DNA of 64,000 bases from Corallococcus caeni. Its GTDB lineage: Bacteria > Myxococcota > Myxococcia > Myxococcales > Myxococcaceae. Both the position numbers and the translations under genes were made by a program. Of this stretch, positions 41,322 to 50,627 are shown piece after piece. The notes under the pieces are model-generated. The model had not been told where the DNA came from. It searched no databases and worked only from the letters and a program-made list of their open reading frames with translations. The first letter of the stretch is position 1. Every line of letters starts with the position of its first letter. Location of the stretch: assembly GCF_036245865.1 (NCBI RefSeq), contig NZ_BTTW01000009.1, positions 186,001 through 250,000 of the forward strand. The letters are read 5' to 3'.

Positions 41322-43742
41322 TCAGTCGGCCCGGAGCGCGATGATGGGGTCCACGCGCGTCGCCCGTCGAGCCGGCAGCCACGACGCCCCCAGCGCCACC
41401 CCGGTGAGCAGTAGCGCGACCCCGCCGAACGTCCACGGATCGTCCACCGATACGCCATACAAGAGCGACCCCAGCAGCCGCGCCAGTCCCAATGACAGGC
41501 ACAGCCCTACCGCCACGCCCGTGAGCGACAGCCGCAGGCCCTGCGCCAGCACCAGCCGCAGCACGTCCCCTCGCGCCGCGCCCAGCGCCATGCGGATGCC
41601 CAGCTCCCGCGTGCGCTGCGTCACCGAGAAGGCGATGACACCCGACAACCCCAGCGACGCGAGCAGCAACGCGACGCCCGCGAACAGGCCCATCACCAGC
41701 GCGGACAACCGCCGGGGCCCGGTGGCCTCGTCCATCCTCCGCGTGAGCGGGGACACGTCGAACAGCGGCAGGTCCGCGTCCACCGCGCGCACCTCCGCCT
41801 CCACCTGGGCGCGCAGCGCCTCCGGGTCCCCCGACTTCACGCGCACCGCCAGGCCCATGGACACGGACGGCAGCTGCGACAGGGCGTAGTACGCCGCCGG
41901 ACGCGCGGGCACGTCCAGGCCCCACTCGCGCAGGTCGTCCACGATGCCCACCACCGTGGTCCATTGCATGTCCTGGCCGTGCAGCTTCACCCGCTGCCCC
42001 AGCGCGTCGCCCTGGGGCCAGAAGAGGTTCGCGAAGGAGCGGTTGATGACCACCGCCCACGGCGCTTCCGGCCCGTCCGCGTCCTCCAGCAGCCGGCCCT
42101 GCCGCAGGTTGACGCGCAACGCGCGCAGGTAGCCGGGCGTGACGGCCCGGAACTCCACCGCCTTCCACTGCTCGCCCGGCTGGCGTGGGCGCCCGTCGAT
42201 GTCGAAGCTGTTGTCCGTGGAGCCTCCCAGCGGCAGCACGTTCGTGAGCCCCGCGGACTCCACGCCCGGCAGCACCTGGAGCCGGGACAGCAGGGCCTGC
42301 TGGAAGCCCGCCTGCTTCGCCCGGTCCGGGTACTGCACCCTGGGCAGCGCGAGCGCTCCGGTGAGCACGCCGTCGGACACGAAGCCCGCGTCCACGCGCT
42401 GGAGCGCGAGGAAGCTCTTCACGAACAGCCCCGCGCCCACCAGCAACACCAGCGCGAGCGACACCTGCGCCACCACCAGCGCCGCGCGCAGCCGGCCCGT
42501 GCGGTGGCTCCCCGTGGCGCGCGCGCCCTCGCGCATCGCCGCGTGCAGGTCCACGCGGCTGGCCTGGAGCGCGGGCACCAGCCCGAAGAGCACGCCCGTG
42601 AGCACCGACACCCCCAGGGTGAAGAGCACGGAGGCCACGTCCAGCTTCACGCCCTGCGCCCGAGGCAGGCTTTCGCCCACGGTGGCCACCAGCGCGTCCG
42701 TGCCCCACAGCGCCAGCAGCAGCCCCACCGCGCCCGCCACCAGCGCCAGCAGCAGGCTCTCCGTGAGGAACTGCGCCACCAGCCGCGCGCGGCCCGCGCC
42801 CAGCGCCGCGCGGATGGACACCTCCCGGCCCCGCGCCACCGCCCGCGCCAGCAGCAGGTTGGCCACGCTGGAGCACGCCACCAGCAGCACGAAGCCCACC
42901 GCGCCCCAGAGGAGCCACAGCGTCTCACGGACGCCACCCACCACCTGGTCCTCCAGCGACTTCACGCTCATGGACCAGCCCCACCGCTGGTACTGGTCCA
43001 CCAGGTCCGGCGTGCGCGCGTTGCCCATGCGCACCAGGTCCGCGCGCACCGCGTCCAACGTCATCCCGGGCTTGAGCCGCGCCACCACGCTGAGGAAGCG
43101 GTTGCCGCGCCGGGACTCCTCCTGCTGCTGCGGCGTGGGCGCGAAGGGCAACACCGCCTCCATGTCCTCCGGGTAGATGCCGCCCGGTGGCAGCACCCCC
43201 ACCACCGTGTGCGGCACCCCGTCCAGCCGCAGCGTGCGCCCCAGCACCTCCGGGTCCTTCGCGAAGTGCGTGCGCCACGCGGCGTCCGAGAGCACGACGA
43301 CCTGCTCCTGGCCCGGCGTCTCCTCCTCCTGGGTGAAGCCCCGGCCCAGCACCGGCGCGACGCCCAGCGTGGGCAGGAAGGACGCCGTGGCGACGACGAC
43401 GCGCAGGCGCCGGGGCGACTCCCCACCGGTGAGCGTCATGTCGTTGGGCCGGAAGGCCGCGAGCGACGTGAAGGCCTTCGTGTGCGTGACCATGTCCCGG
43501 TACTCCGGCACCGAGTTCGACACCTCCTTGAGGCCGAAGGCGTCGAAGTTCGGCGCCAGCAACACCAACCGCTCTGGCTGCGCGAACGGCGGTGGCGTGA
43601 GCAGCACGCCCTTCACCACGCTGAACACGGCGCTGTTCGCGCCGATGCCCAGCGCCAGCGTCAGCACCGCCACGGCCACGAAGCCGGGTGCGTTCTTCAG
43701 GGAGCGCCACGCGTAGCGCAGGTCGCCGAGCAGGTGTTCCAT
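41322..43742 (-). CDS. MacB/FtsX-type ABC permease, duplicated (ADOP-like)
   Basis: An 806-residue inner-membrane protein with the ADOP layout: an N-terminal helix ([22 protein letters not shown]), a large periplasmic MacB_PCD domain (about 50-255), three helices with FtsX motifs ([33 protein letters not shown], about 285-317), a second periplasmic domain and a second FtsX set ending [24 protein letters not shown]. The PAxRAxRxdPi ending is the FtsX signature. Such proteins export peptides, drugs or lipoproteins with a separate ATPase; ADOP genes are often found without one, but here an ATPase and an adaptor adjoin. ATG 43742 is 20 bases downstream of the ATPase stop. Confidence 0.93.
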   Translation of the reverse strand: MEHLLGDLRYAWRSLKNAPGFVAVAVLTLALGIGANSAVFSVVKGVLLTPPPFAQPERLVLLAPNFDAFGLKEVSNSVPEYRDMVTHTKAFTSLAAFRPNDMTLTGGESPRRLRVVVATASFLPTLGVAPVLGRGFTQEEETPGQEQVVVLSDAAWRTHFAKDPEVLGRTLRLDGVPHTVVGVLPPGGIYPEDMEAVLPFAPTPQQQEESRRGNRFLSVVARLKPGMTLDAVRADLVRMGNARTPDLVDQYQRWGWSMSVKSLEDQVVGGVRETLWLLWGAVGFVLLVACSSVANLLLARAVARGREVSIRAALGAGRARLVAQFLTESLLLALVAGAVGLLLALWGTDALVATVGESLPRAQGVKLDVASVLFTLGVSVLTGVLFGLVPALQASRVDLHAAMREGARATGSHRTGRLRAALVVAQVSLALVLLVGAGLFVKSFLALQRVDAGFVSDGVLTGALALPRVQYPDRAKQAGFQQALLSRLQVLPGVESAGLTNVLPLGGSTDNSFDIDGRPRQPGEQWKAVEFRAVTPGYLRALRVNLRQGRLLEDADGPEAPWAVVINRSFANLFWPQGDALGQRVKLHGQDMQWTTVVGIVDDLREWGLDVPARPAAYYALSQLPSVSMGLAVRVKSGDPEALRAQVEAEVRAVDADLPLFDVSPLTRRMDEATGPRRLSALVMGLFAGVALLLASLGLSGVIAFSVTQRTRELGIRMALGAARGDVLRLVLAQGLRLSLTGVAVGLCLSLGLARLLGSLLYGVSVDDPWTFGGVALLLTGVALGASWLPARRATRVDPIIALRAD

Positions 43743-43761
43743 GGTCCGTGTTCCCCGTCCT

Positions 43762-44508
43762 TCAGCGAAGCTGTTCGTCCTGCACGACGCGGCCGTCGAA
43801 GAGGCTCACCGTGCGCGTGGCGATGCGCGCGTGCGCCGGGTCGTGCGTCACCATGCAGAGGGTCGAGCCCGCCTTGTGCAGGTCGGACAAGAGCTGCATC
43901 ACCGCCTCGCCGTTCTTCGAGTCCAGGTTGCCCGTCGGCTCGTCCGCCAGGAGGATGAGGGGGTCTCCCGCCACGGCGCGCGCCACCGCGACGCGCTGCT
44001 GCTGGCCGCCGGACAGCTGCCCCGGCAGGTGCCGCGCCCGGTGCGCCATGCCCACGCGCTCCAGGGCCCGCTCCACGCGCTGCTTGCGCTCCTGCGCGGG
44101 CAGTCCGCGGTAGGTGAGCGGCAGCTCCACGTTCTCGAAGACGGTGAGGTCGCCGATGAGGTTGAAGCTCTGGAAGATGAAGCCGATGTGCTGGTTGCGC
44201 ACCTTCGCCCGGTCCGTGGGCGACAGCTCCAGCACGCTCCGGCCATCCAGCAGGTAGCTGCCGCGCGTGGCGGTGTCCAGGAGCCCCAGCACCGCGAGCA
44301 GCGTGGACTTGCCGGAGCCGGACGGGCCCACGATGGCCACCCATTCGTTCTGGCGGATGGTGAGCTGGATGTTGGAGAGGGCGTGCGTCTCCACCTCCTC
44401 CGTCTCGAACACCTTGGTGAGCCCGTCGAGCTGGAGCAGGGCCCGGCCCGGCACCGCGCCCGGCACCACGGCCTTCGCCTCGCTGTCGTTCGTCATTGTC
44501 GTCATCAT
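43762..44508 (-). CDS. MacB/LolD-type ABC transporter ATPase
   Basis: A 248-residue ATPase with Walker [10 protein letters not shown] (61-69), Q-loop FIFQSFNL, signature [14 protein letters not shown] and Walker [15 protein letters not shown] followed by the H-loop MVTHDPAHA. The DEPTGNLDS sequence is characteristic of the MacB/LolD/FtsE class that pairs with FtsX permeases. ATG 44508 overlaps the adaptor stop (ATGA). It powers the ADOP-type permease encoded downstream. The first 20 residues are polar and not part of the conserved core. Confidence 0.95.
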   Translation of the reverse strand: MMTTMTNDSEAKAVVPGAVPGRALLQLDGLTKVFETEEVETHALSNIQLTIRQNEWVAIVGPSGSGKSTLLAVLGLLDTATRGSYLLDGRSVLELSPTDRAKVRNQHIGFIFQSFNLIGDLTVFENVELPLTYRGLPAQERKQRVERALERVGMAHRARHLPGQLSGGQQQRVAVARAVAGDPLILLADEPTGNLDSKNGEAVMQLLSDLHKAGSTLCMVTHDPAHARIATRTVSLFDGRVVQDEQLR

Positions 44509-45749
44509 CGCAGCCTCACGCGCTCCACCGCATCCCACGCGGTCATGTCCGACAGCACCACCTGATCACCCTCTGAAAGTCCCTGCACGACCTCCACCGC
44601 GTTCACCGAGCCGCGGCCCAGCTTCACGGGGATGCGCACCGCCTCGTCGCCGCCGGGCAGGAGCCGGAAGAGCGCCAGCGTGCTCTCCGCCTGCGCTCCC
44701 GCCGGACGGCCCACGGACAACACGTCGTCCAGCCGCTCCAGCTCCACGGTGCCCTCCACGGTGAGGTCCGGCCGGGCACCCCTGGGCAGCGTGTCCGGCA
44801 GCGACACCTCCACGCGCACCGTGCCCTGGCTGGCCGCGGGTGCCACTCGCGCGACGGTGCCCTCCACGATGCCGTTGCGCGTGTCCACCTGCGCCTTCAG
44901 GCCCGGGAGGATGTCGCGCGCCTGCGTCTCCGCGATGCGCAGCTCCGCCTTGAGCCGGTCCGGCTTCACCACCTTGGCCAGCAGCACGCCGGGCGTCACC
45001 CACTGGCCCAGCTCCAATGGCAGCTCCTGGAGCACGCCGTCCTCGCCCGCGAGCACCTTCATGGACTCCACCTGCTGGCGGCGGAAGCGGGCCACGGCCT
45101 TCAGCCGCTCCACCTGCTCCTGCTGTGAAGCCAGACGCTGACGCAGGCTCTGGGACATGACGTCCAGGCGCTGGCGCTCCAACTCCAGACGCTGGCCGGC
45201 CTCCTGTGCCTTGTCCTGGGCCTGGCGCGTCTCCAGGTCGCCGGCGAAGGACTTCTGGAACAGCGCGGTGTTGGCCTGCGAGCGGCGGGCGGCGTCGGCG
45301 GCCTCGGCGGTGAGGGCGGCCACGGTGGCCTGCTGGGACAGCCGCTGCGTCTGGAGCACCTCGCGCAGCTCCAGGAAGTCGCCTTCGGCGCTCGCGAGCT
45401 GGCGTTCGGCCTCCAGGGCCTGGAGCTGCACGTCCGGGTTGGACAGCTCCAGGAGCAGCGTGCCCGCGGTGACGGTGGCGCCGGGCTGGACGTGGATGCG
45501 CTCCACGCGGCCGGCGGTGTCGGCGGTGAGCCAGCGGATGGACTCCGGCACCAGCGAGCCCGTGCCCTTCACCTGGCGCACCAGCGGGCCGCGCTTCACC
45601 GTGTCCAGCCACACCGAGGCCTTGTCCACGGTGGGCGCGGCGGGACGCAGCCGGGAGAGGCCCACCGTCACCGCCACGAGCGCGGCGAGGCCCAGGGCGG
45701 CCAGGAGATAGGGTTTGCGGCGGGGTGCTCGAGCCTTCGGGATGTCCAC
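44505..45749 (-). CDS. MacA/HlyD-type periplasmic adaptor
   Basis: A 414-residue adaptor: basic N-terminus (IPKARAPRRKPYLLAALGLAALVAVTVGLS) with one signal anchor, a lipoyl-like half (IHVQPGATVTAGTLLLELSN, near 80-100), a long coiled-coil hairpin (about 105-220), the returning lipoyl half (GQWVTPGVLLAKVVK, near 250), and beta-barrel/membrane-proximal domains to [18 protein letters not shown]. Adaptors of this class link ABC permeases to an outer-membrane tunnel. The GTG at 45749 has GAGG five bases upstream and is preferred over the longer open frame to 46067. It is the first gene of the operon with the ATPase, permease and two-component pair. Confidence 0.9.
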   Translation of the reverse strand: MDIPKARAPRRKPYLLAALGLAALVAVTVGLSRLRPAAPTVDKASVWLDTVKRGPLVRQVKGTGSLVPESIRWLTADTAGRVERIHVQPGATVTAGTLLLELSNPDVQLQALEAERQLASAEGDFLELREVLQTQRLSQQATVAALTAEAADAARRSQANTALFQKSFAGDLETRQAQDKAQEAGQRLELERQRLDVMSQSLRQRLASQQEQVERLKAVARFRRQQVESMKVLAGEDGVLQELPLELGQWVTPGVLLAKVVKPDRLKAELRIAETQARDILPGLKAQVDTRNGIVEGTVARVAPAASQGTVRVEVSLPDTLPRGARPDLTVEGTVELERLDDVLSVGRPAGAQAESTLALFRLLPGGDEAVRIPVKLGRGSVNAVEVVQGLSEGDQVVLSDMTAWDAVERVRLR

Positions 45750-45969
45750 GGCCTCAGGGCATAGCGAGCCGCGTGCCAGGGCTTCGAGCCGGGACAAGCC
45801 CCTGGAAACACGGGGCTCTCGGAGGGGAAGCCGGCCGCGCTGACCGCCTGCGCGAAAGGCGCGTCCCAGGAACGGACACCGTGAAGCAGTGTGCTGGCGT
45901 TGAATAGAAACAGCGTCAGGCCGTCTGCCTGCTCGCTTCAATTCCCACACATTTTCGAGGAACACCCCG

Positions 45970-47073
45970 ATGCGCTCCACCGCCCTCCGGATGCGCGCCA
46001 GCATGCTGCTGGCCGCGACCCTGCTGCCGTTCTCCGCCCTGGCCGACGCCATGTACCTGCAGCTCAAGGACGTGGGCAGTGACGTGGACGCCGCGGGCCT
46101 GGCGGCGGCGACCGTGGCGGAGCGGACGCGCTACGGCATCGAGGAGGCGCTGAAGACGTCCTCCACGCAGGCCATCTTGATGGACCCACAGCACGAGGGC
46201 GCGCCGGACCTGACGCTGAGCGCGAAGGTGACGCGGGCCGGAGAGAAGTACCGGCTGACGTATCAGCTGGCCACGACACACGAGCCGGTGCGCACCAAGA
46301 CGCTGGCGTACGAGTTCGTCAATCCCAGCCTGAGCGACAAGGGCTCGGTGGCGATGGCGCAGGCGCTGCTGGCCGAGGCCCAGAAGCTGGAGGCCGCGAG
46401 CGCGGAGGTGCCGGCGGTGGCGGCGGCGGAGGTGCCGGTGGCCTCCTCGGGGGAGTCGGGCTCGGAGGCCAACTGGGAGGGCTATTCGCAGCGGTCGGAC
46501 GGGGCGGCGGCGGAGGGGATGGGCCAGGACTCGACGGGGCGTGCGCAGGAGATGGAGGCGCCGCGCCGGGGCGGTGGCCGGACGAACCTGGACCTGGGTG
46601 TGGCGCTGGGCTTCAACAGCCCTTCGGGCATCTTCGGCGGTGAGATTGAGTACCGGGCGACGCCGGTGCTGGGCCTGAACCTGAGCGGCGGCACGGGCGC
46701 CTGGGGTCTGCGGGTGGGGCCGGTGGTGCGCCTGTATCCGCTGGGCGAGACGCGCACGAGCCCGTTCCTGGAGGGAGGCATGAGCTTCAACATGGGCGGC
46801 AAGTCGACGACCACCCTCACCTTCAACGGCGAGTCGGAGGAGTTCACGACGGACAAGCTGCTCACGCCGGTGGCGACGCTGGCGGTGGGCATGCGTCAGT
46901 CGATGGGCCCCATGTACCTGGGCCTGCGCGTGGGCTGGGGCTTCCGCCTGCGTGAGGACAACTGGCGCACGTCGGACGGCCGCGACCCGAACCTCCTGGA
47001 TGATCTCGACATCGCCACCAGCCAGCACGGCGGCTTCCTGTGCAGCGTCACGCTGGGCGTGTCGGTGTTCTGA
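45970..47073 (+). CDS. Outer-membrane beta-barrel-like protein
   Basis: A 367-residue exported protein: signal peptide MRSTALRMRASMLLAATLL...ALA, a periplasmic region (about 27-190) with an Ala/Glu/Val-rich linker, then about ten amphipathic strands (NLDLGVALGFNS, GEIEYRATPVLGLNLSGG, GPMYLGLRVGWGFRLRED) to a C-terminal Val-Ser-Val-Phe, the terminal Phe that marks outer-membrane barrels. It resembles the small 8-10-stranded OmpA/OmpW-like barrels found next to lipid or export genes. GAGGAA precedes ATG 45970 by eight bases. It is divergent from the adaptor gene across 220 bases, which may hold control sites for both; a link to the exporter, as its outer-membrane part, is unproven. Confidence 0.8.
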   Translation: MRSTALRMRASMLLAATLLPFSALADAMYLQLKDVGSDVDAAGLAAATVAERTRYGIEEALKTSSTQAILMDPQHEGAPDLTLSAKVTRAGEKYRLTYQLATTHEPVRTKTLAYEFVNPSLSDKGSVAMAQALLAEAQKLEAASAEVPAVAAAEVPVASSGESGSEANWEGYSQRSDGAAAEGMGQDSTGRAQEMEAPRRGGGRTNLDLGVALGFNSPSGIFGGEIEYRATPVLGLNLSGGTGAWGLRVGPVVRLYPLGETRTSPFLEGGMSFNMGGKSTTTLTFNGESEEFTTDKLLTPVATLAVGMRQSMGPMYLGLRVGWGFRLREDNWRTSDGRDPNLLDDLDIATSQHGGFLCSVTLGVSVF

Positions 47074-47089
47074 GACGCCGTAGGCAAAT

Positions 47090-47124
47090 GGCTGGAGCTT
47101 CCGCCAGGACATGGAAGCCCAGCC
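47090..47124 (+). terminator. Hairpin after the barrel gene
   Basis: GGCTGG and CTTCC pair with GGAAG and CCAGCC across a 10-base loop, with a small bulge. It begins 17 bases after the stop at 47073. No T-run, so moderate confidence as terminator. Confidence 0.45.
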
Positions 47125-47187
47125 GGCAATAGCAGCGGAGGACATGCGGCCTCCCATCCCCGCCATCAGGCGCTAGGCTCGCGCGCC

Positions 47188-48735
47188 ATGCCGGACTCCC
47201 TGCTCGAAGTGTTCCTGGACCACGCCCGTCACGAACCCGCGCGCCCGCTGCTCTCCTTCGAGGGGAAGCGCTACACGCGCGGCCAGCTCGCGGAGCAGGT
47301 CAACGCGTTCGCTCGCGGACTCAAGGCCCGGGGACTGACTCCCGGTGACCGCGTCGCGCTCTTCCTGGAGAACAGCGACGCGTTCGTCATCACGTGGCTG
47401 GGGGTGCAGGCCGCGGGCTGCGTCGCCGTGCTCGTCAACACCGCGTACCGCCAGGTGGAGCTGGCCCACATCCTCTCCGACGCGGAGGTGAAGGTCTGCG
47501 TCACCGGCACCTCCGGGGCCTCGGAGCTTGCGCCGCTGCGTGAACAGCTCCCCGCGCTGCAATGGCTCATCACCGTGGAGCCGCCTCCACCGGGCCTGCC
47601 CGCGTCCCTTCCCACCGTTGGCTTCGACGCCATCGTGGAACAGGGCTCGGCCTCCACCGTGGACCTGCCGCTGCCTCGCGCGGAGGACCTGGCAGTGCTG
47701 GGCTACACGTCCGGCACCACCGGCCGCTCCAAGGGAGCCATGCTCCAGCACCGGCAGCTGCTCGCCAACGTGCGCGCCGTCACCGAGGCGTGGCGCTGGA
47801 CGGACGCGGACCGGCTCCTGCTCACCCTGCCGCTGTTCCACACGCACGGGCTCATGGTGGGCCTCCATGGCACCCTGTTCACCGGCGCCAGCGTGGACCT
47901 GCGCCGCCGCTTCGTCGCCTCCGAAGCGCTCACCGCCCTGCGCGACGACGCGTCCCTCACCCTCTTCTTCGGCGTGCCCACCATGTACGGCCGCCTCCTG
48001 GAGGAGTCCCGCCGCACCGGCGTGACGCCGCGCCGCTTGCGCCTGTGGGTCTCCGGCTCCGCCCCCTTGAGCCCCCAGCTGTGCCTGGACATCGAGGCGC
48101 GCTTCGGCGCCCGCATCCTGGAGCGCTACGGCATGACCGAGACGCTCATGAACACCACCCAGCCCTACGACGGCGAACGCCGCCCCGGCACCGTGGGCAT
48201 GCCCTTCCCCGGCCAGGAGGCCCGCGTCGTGGACGTGCGCTCCCGCCAGCCCCTGCCCCGCGGTGAGACGGGCGAAATCGAGGTCCGCGGCCCCCACGTC
48301 TTCACCGGCTACTGGCGCCGCCCGGACGCCACCCAGGAGGCCTTCGACGCGGACGGCTGGTTCCGCACCGGCGACCTGGGCGAATGGGACCCCGACGGTT
48401 TCCTGCGCATCACCGGCCGGGCCCGGGAACTCATCATCAGCGGTGGCTTCAACATCTATCCCCGTGAAGTCGAAGAGGTCCTCACCGCGCACCCCTCCGT
48501 CGCCGAGGCCGCCGTGCTGGGCCTGCCCGACCCGGACTTCGGTGAGCAGGTCGTCGCCGTCATCGTCCCCCACCCCGGCGCCCCCACCGACGCCCAGGCC
48601 CTGGTGGACTGGTGCCGCGAACGGCTCGCCGCCTTCAAGAAGCCGCGCCGCGTCGTCTTCACCGACGCCCTGCCTCGCAACGCCCTGGGAAAGGTCCAGA
48701 AACACGTCCTCAAGGAGCGCCTGGCCGCCTCCTAG
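47188..48735 (+). CDS. MatB-like malonyl-CoA synthetase (AMP-forming acyl-CoA ligase)
   Basis: A 515-residue adenylate-forming enzyme. P-loop YTSGTTGRSKG at 173-183, the A5 motif ERYGMTETLMNTTQPYDGER near 312-331, A7 WFRTGDLGEWD and A10 PRNALGKVQKHVL are intact. The A5 motif with Met-Thr-Glu-Thr and the Asn-Thr-Thr-Gln-Pro-Tyr run that follows matches malonyl-CoA synthetases of the MatB type better than long-chain acyl-CoA ligases; substrate is inferred from this. These enzymes make (methyl)malonyl-CoA from the free acid. The Asp/Arg pair after the P-loop and a Lys in GKVQK support activity. Single gene, ATG 47188. Confidence 0.85.
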   Translation: MPDSLLEVFLDHARHEPARPLLSFEGKRYTRGQLAEQVNAFARGLKARGLTPGDRVALFLENSDAFVITWLGVQAAGCVAVLVNTAYRQVELAHILSDAEVKVCVTGTSGASELAPLREQLPALQWLITVEPPPPGLPASLPTVGFDAIVEQGSASTVDLPLPRAEDLAVLGYTSGTTGRSKGAMLQHRQLLANVRAVTEAWRWTDADRLLLTLPLFHTHGLMVGLHGTLFTGASVDLRRRFVASEALTALRDDASLTLFFGVPTMYGRLLEESRRTGVTPRRLRLWVSGSAPLSPQLCLDIEARFGARILERYGMTETLMNTTQPYDGERRPGTVGMPFPGQEARVVDVRSRQPLPRGETGEIEVRGPHVFTGYWRRPDATQEAFDADGWFRTGDLGEWDPDGFLRITGRARELIISGGFNIYPREVEEVLTAHPSVAEAAVLGLPDPDFGEQVVAVIVPHPGAPTDAQALVDWCRERLAAFKKPRRVVFTDALPRNALGKVQKHVLKERLAAS

Positions 48736-48936
48736 GACACATCCGCCGCCATCCACACAACAGAACCCACATCGTCCACTGGCCGAAATCGCGGGAGGAC
48801 CTACCTTCTCCGGCAAGAGAAAATGGAGCCTCATCCCCGTGAAGTCCCACCCCGCCCGCCTCCCGTCCCACCTGCTCCCGGCCTCCCGGCTGGCAGGAGC
48901 GCCGGGCCCTGTGCGGACGGTGGAGGGGAGCCCCGA

Positions 48937-49305
48937 ATGAAGCGGTTGCTCATCGTGGACGACGAGCTCGCCATCGTGGAGGCACTGGAAGACATCCTGT
49001 CGCTGGAGGGCTACGACATCGTCACCGCCTACAACGGCGACGAGGGCCTCCAGCGGCTCCTGGCCTCCAAGCCGGACCTGGTGCTGCTGGACCTGATGAT
49101 GCCGGTGATGGACGGCGGAGAGCTCTTGCGCCGCATCCGCGCCCACCCGGACCTGCAGGACCTGCCCGTGGTGGTGATGAGCGCGGGCCGCCTCACGGAC
49201 GAGGAGCGCAACGCCAGCTCCCACTTCCTGGCCAAGCCCTTCGAGCTGGACGACCTGCTGGGCACCATCGCGAAGCAGCTGCCCGCGGAGGGCCCCCGCG
49301 CGTAG
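48937..49305 (+). CDS. Single-domain response regulator
   Basis: A 122-residue CheY-like receiver: acidic pocket VDDE (residues 6-9), phospho-acceptor Asp52 in LVLLDLMMP, switch Ser in VVMSAGR and Lys in FLAKPF. No output domain, so it acts on a partner protein. The start ATG 48937 is preceded by GGAGGGGAG; the open frame extends upstream but contains no homology. No kinase adjoins; the convergent neighbour is oligoribonuclease, 15 bases from the stop. Confidence 0.95.
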   Translation: MKRLLIVDDELAIVEALEDILSLEGYDIVTAYNGDEGLQRLLASKPDLVLLDLMMPVMDGGELLRRIRAHPDLQDLPVVVMSAGRLTDEERNASSHFLAKPFELDDLLGTIAKQLPAEGPRA

Positions 49306-49320
49306 CGCGCGTTGCTCGGC

Positions 49321-49872
49321 TCAGCCCGGCGTCGCGCGGAAGAGGATGTCCCGGTAGTACTGCAGCTCGCTGATGCTGGAGCGCAGGTCCGCGAGCGCGG
49401 TGTGCCCGCTGGGCGGCTTGCGCGGCTCCACCAGCGCCGGGTACCAGGCGCGCACCAGGACCTTGAGGCTGGTCACGTCCACCATGCGGTAGTGCAGGTA
49501 GCGGTCCACCATGGGCATGTGGTCGATGAGGAAGCGCCGGTCCGTGTGGATGGAGTTGCCCGCGAGGATGCCCTCGCCCAGGTCGCAGAACTCCGCGATG
49601 AAGGACGTCACCTCGCGCTCCGCCACGCGCAGGGACGTGTTCGACGCGCGCACCTTCTCCAGCAGGCCGTTCTTCGTGTGCATGTCGCGCACGACGGGCT
49701 CCATGCGCTGGAGCATCTCCTCCGGCTGCCAGATGACCCGCTCGAACTCCCCCAGGGGGCGCAGGTCCGGGCCGGTGACGATGACGCCCACCTCGATGAT
49801 GCCGCAGGTCTCCGGATCCAGACCCGTCATCTCCAGGTCGAGCCACACCAGGCGGGTGTCACGGGAAGCCAT
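49321..49872 (-). CDS. orn: Oligoribonuclease
   Basis: A 183-residue DEDDh 3'-5' exoribonuclease. Asp12 and Glu14 in VWLDLEMTGLD, the next acidic residue in GNSIHTDRRFL (about 112), and the His and Asp of SGHTALADLRSS near 155-162 form the active site. It degrades 2-5-nucleotide RNA, including pGpG from c-di-GMP turnover, and is usually essential in proteobacteria. Cytoplasmic, acts as a dimer. ATG 49872 with AAGGA ten bases upstream. It follows the archease/OsmC-remnant region on the same strand. Confidence 0.97.
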   Translation of the reverse strand: MASRDTRLVWLDLEMTGLDPETCGIIEVGVIVTGPDLRPLGEFERVIWQPEEMLQRMEPVVRDMHTKNGLLEKVRASNTSLRVAEREVTSFIAEFCDLGEGILAGNSIHTDRRFLIDHMPMVDRYLHYRMVDVTSLKVLVRAWYPALVEPRKPPSGHTALADLRSSISELQYYRDILFRATPG

Positions 49873-49936
49873 GTCCGAAGAATCCTTGTCGCGAAGGGAA
49901 GAGACGTCCCTATAGCAGCCCGGGGCCCCCGCGCAC

Positions 49937-50095
49937 TCACTCCGTGGACGAATCGTCCCGCCGCGCCCGCACGTCCACCTTGGATTCGAGCGTGCGGTGC
50001 ACGGGGCACCGCTCCGCGACGCGCGGCAGCCGCGCGCGCTGCTCCTCCGTCAGGGGACCCTCCAGCCGGACGAGCCGCCGGGGAAGGAGACGGCC
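49937..50095 (-). pseudogene. C-terminal remnant of an OsmC-family gene
   Basis: Reading 50080 down to 49937 gives about 47 residues, RRLVRLEGPLTEEQRARL then AERCPVHRTLE, which is the end of an OsmC-family peroxide-defence protein with its conserved Cys-Pro-Val-His. The first two thirds of the domain are absent and no start codon opens this frame. Just after the archease stop a short in-frame Met-Pro-Val-Arg peptide runs in another frame, so a deletion and frameshift are likely. A decayed gene, not a small real one, is the simplest reading. Confidence 0.7.
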
Positions 50096-50106
50096 CGCAC
50101 CGGCAT

Positions 50107-50562
50107 CTAGAAGTCCACCAGCGCCTCGGCGGTCCAGACGCCCTCCGGCCCCTGGCGCACGGACACGTCCGTGAGCGACGCGCCCGTCAGCGCCACGTGG
50201 GTGCCGTGGCGCGCCTGGCCCGCGCGCTCGCCGAAGCCGTGGCCGAAGAGGTTCAGCCCGTCCAGGCGCACCGCGAAGCACTGGAAGCGCAGGCGCCGGC
50301 TGGCCATGGCGCCCACCACCTCCCGCAGCCAGTCCGCGAGCAGCTGGTCGTGGTCCACCGACTGGCAGGTCACCTCCAGCTCCTCGTGCGCCTCCACGCT
50401 CCGGGGGTCCGTCACCAGCGCGGAGAGCCCGAGCGCCGCCATCTCGAAGGCCTGCTCCATGGAGCGGCCCACGCCCCGCACCCCGAGCAATTCGGCGCGC
50501 GTGAAGTGCTCCCAGTGCGTCCGGGGCCTGCGGTCCTCCGCCTGCAAGGTTTCGACGTCCAT
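50107..50562 (-). CDS. Archease
   Basis: A 151-residue member of the archease family. HWEHFTRAELLGVRGVGRSMEQAFEMAALGLSAL (about 15-48) opens with the His and Asp-containing helix, DHDQLLADWLREVV near 70-83 holds the acidic motif, and the C-terminus LTGASLTDVSVRQGPEGVWTAEALVDF is the typical closing strand pair. Archease activates the RNA ligase RtcB in RNA repair/tRNA splicing; no rtcB gene is in this window. ATG 50562 is preceded by GAGGAGG. It follows the phosphoribosyltransferase gene by 65 bases on the same strand and is trailed by the OsmC remnant. Confidence 0.9.
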   Translation of the reverse strand: MDVETLQAEDRRPRTHWEHFTRAELLGVRGVGRSMEQAFEMAALGLSALVTDPRSVEAHEELEVTCQSVDHDQLLADWLREVVGAMASRRLRFQCFAVRLDGLNLFGHGFGERAGQARHGTHVALTGASLTDVSVRQGPEGVWTAEALVDF

Positions 50563-50627
50563 ACGTCCTCCTCGTGTCCTCGTCGTGCCGTGTTCCACGC
50601 CCGCGCCAGCCACGCGCGGGCCGTCTG

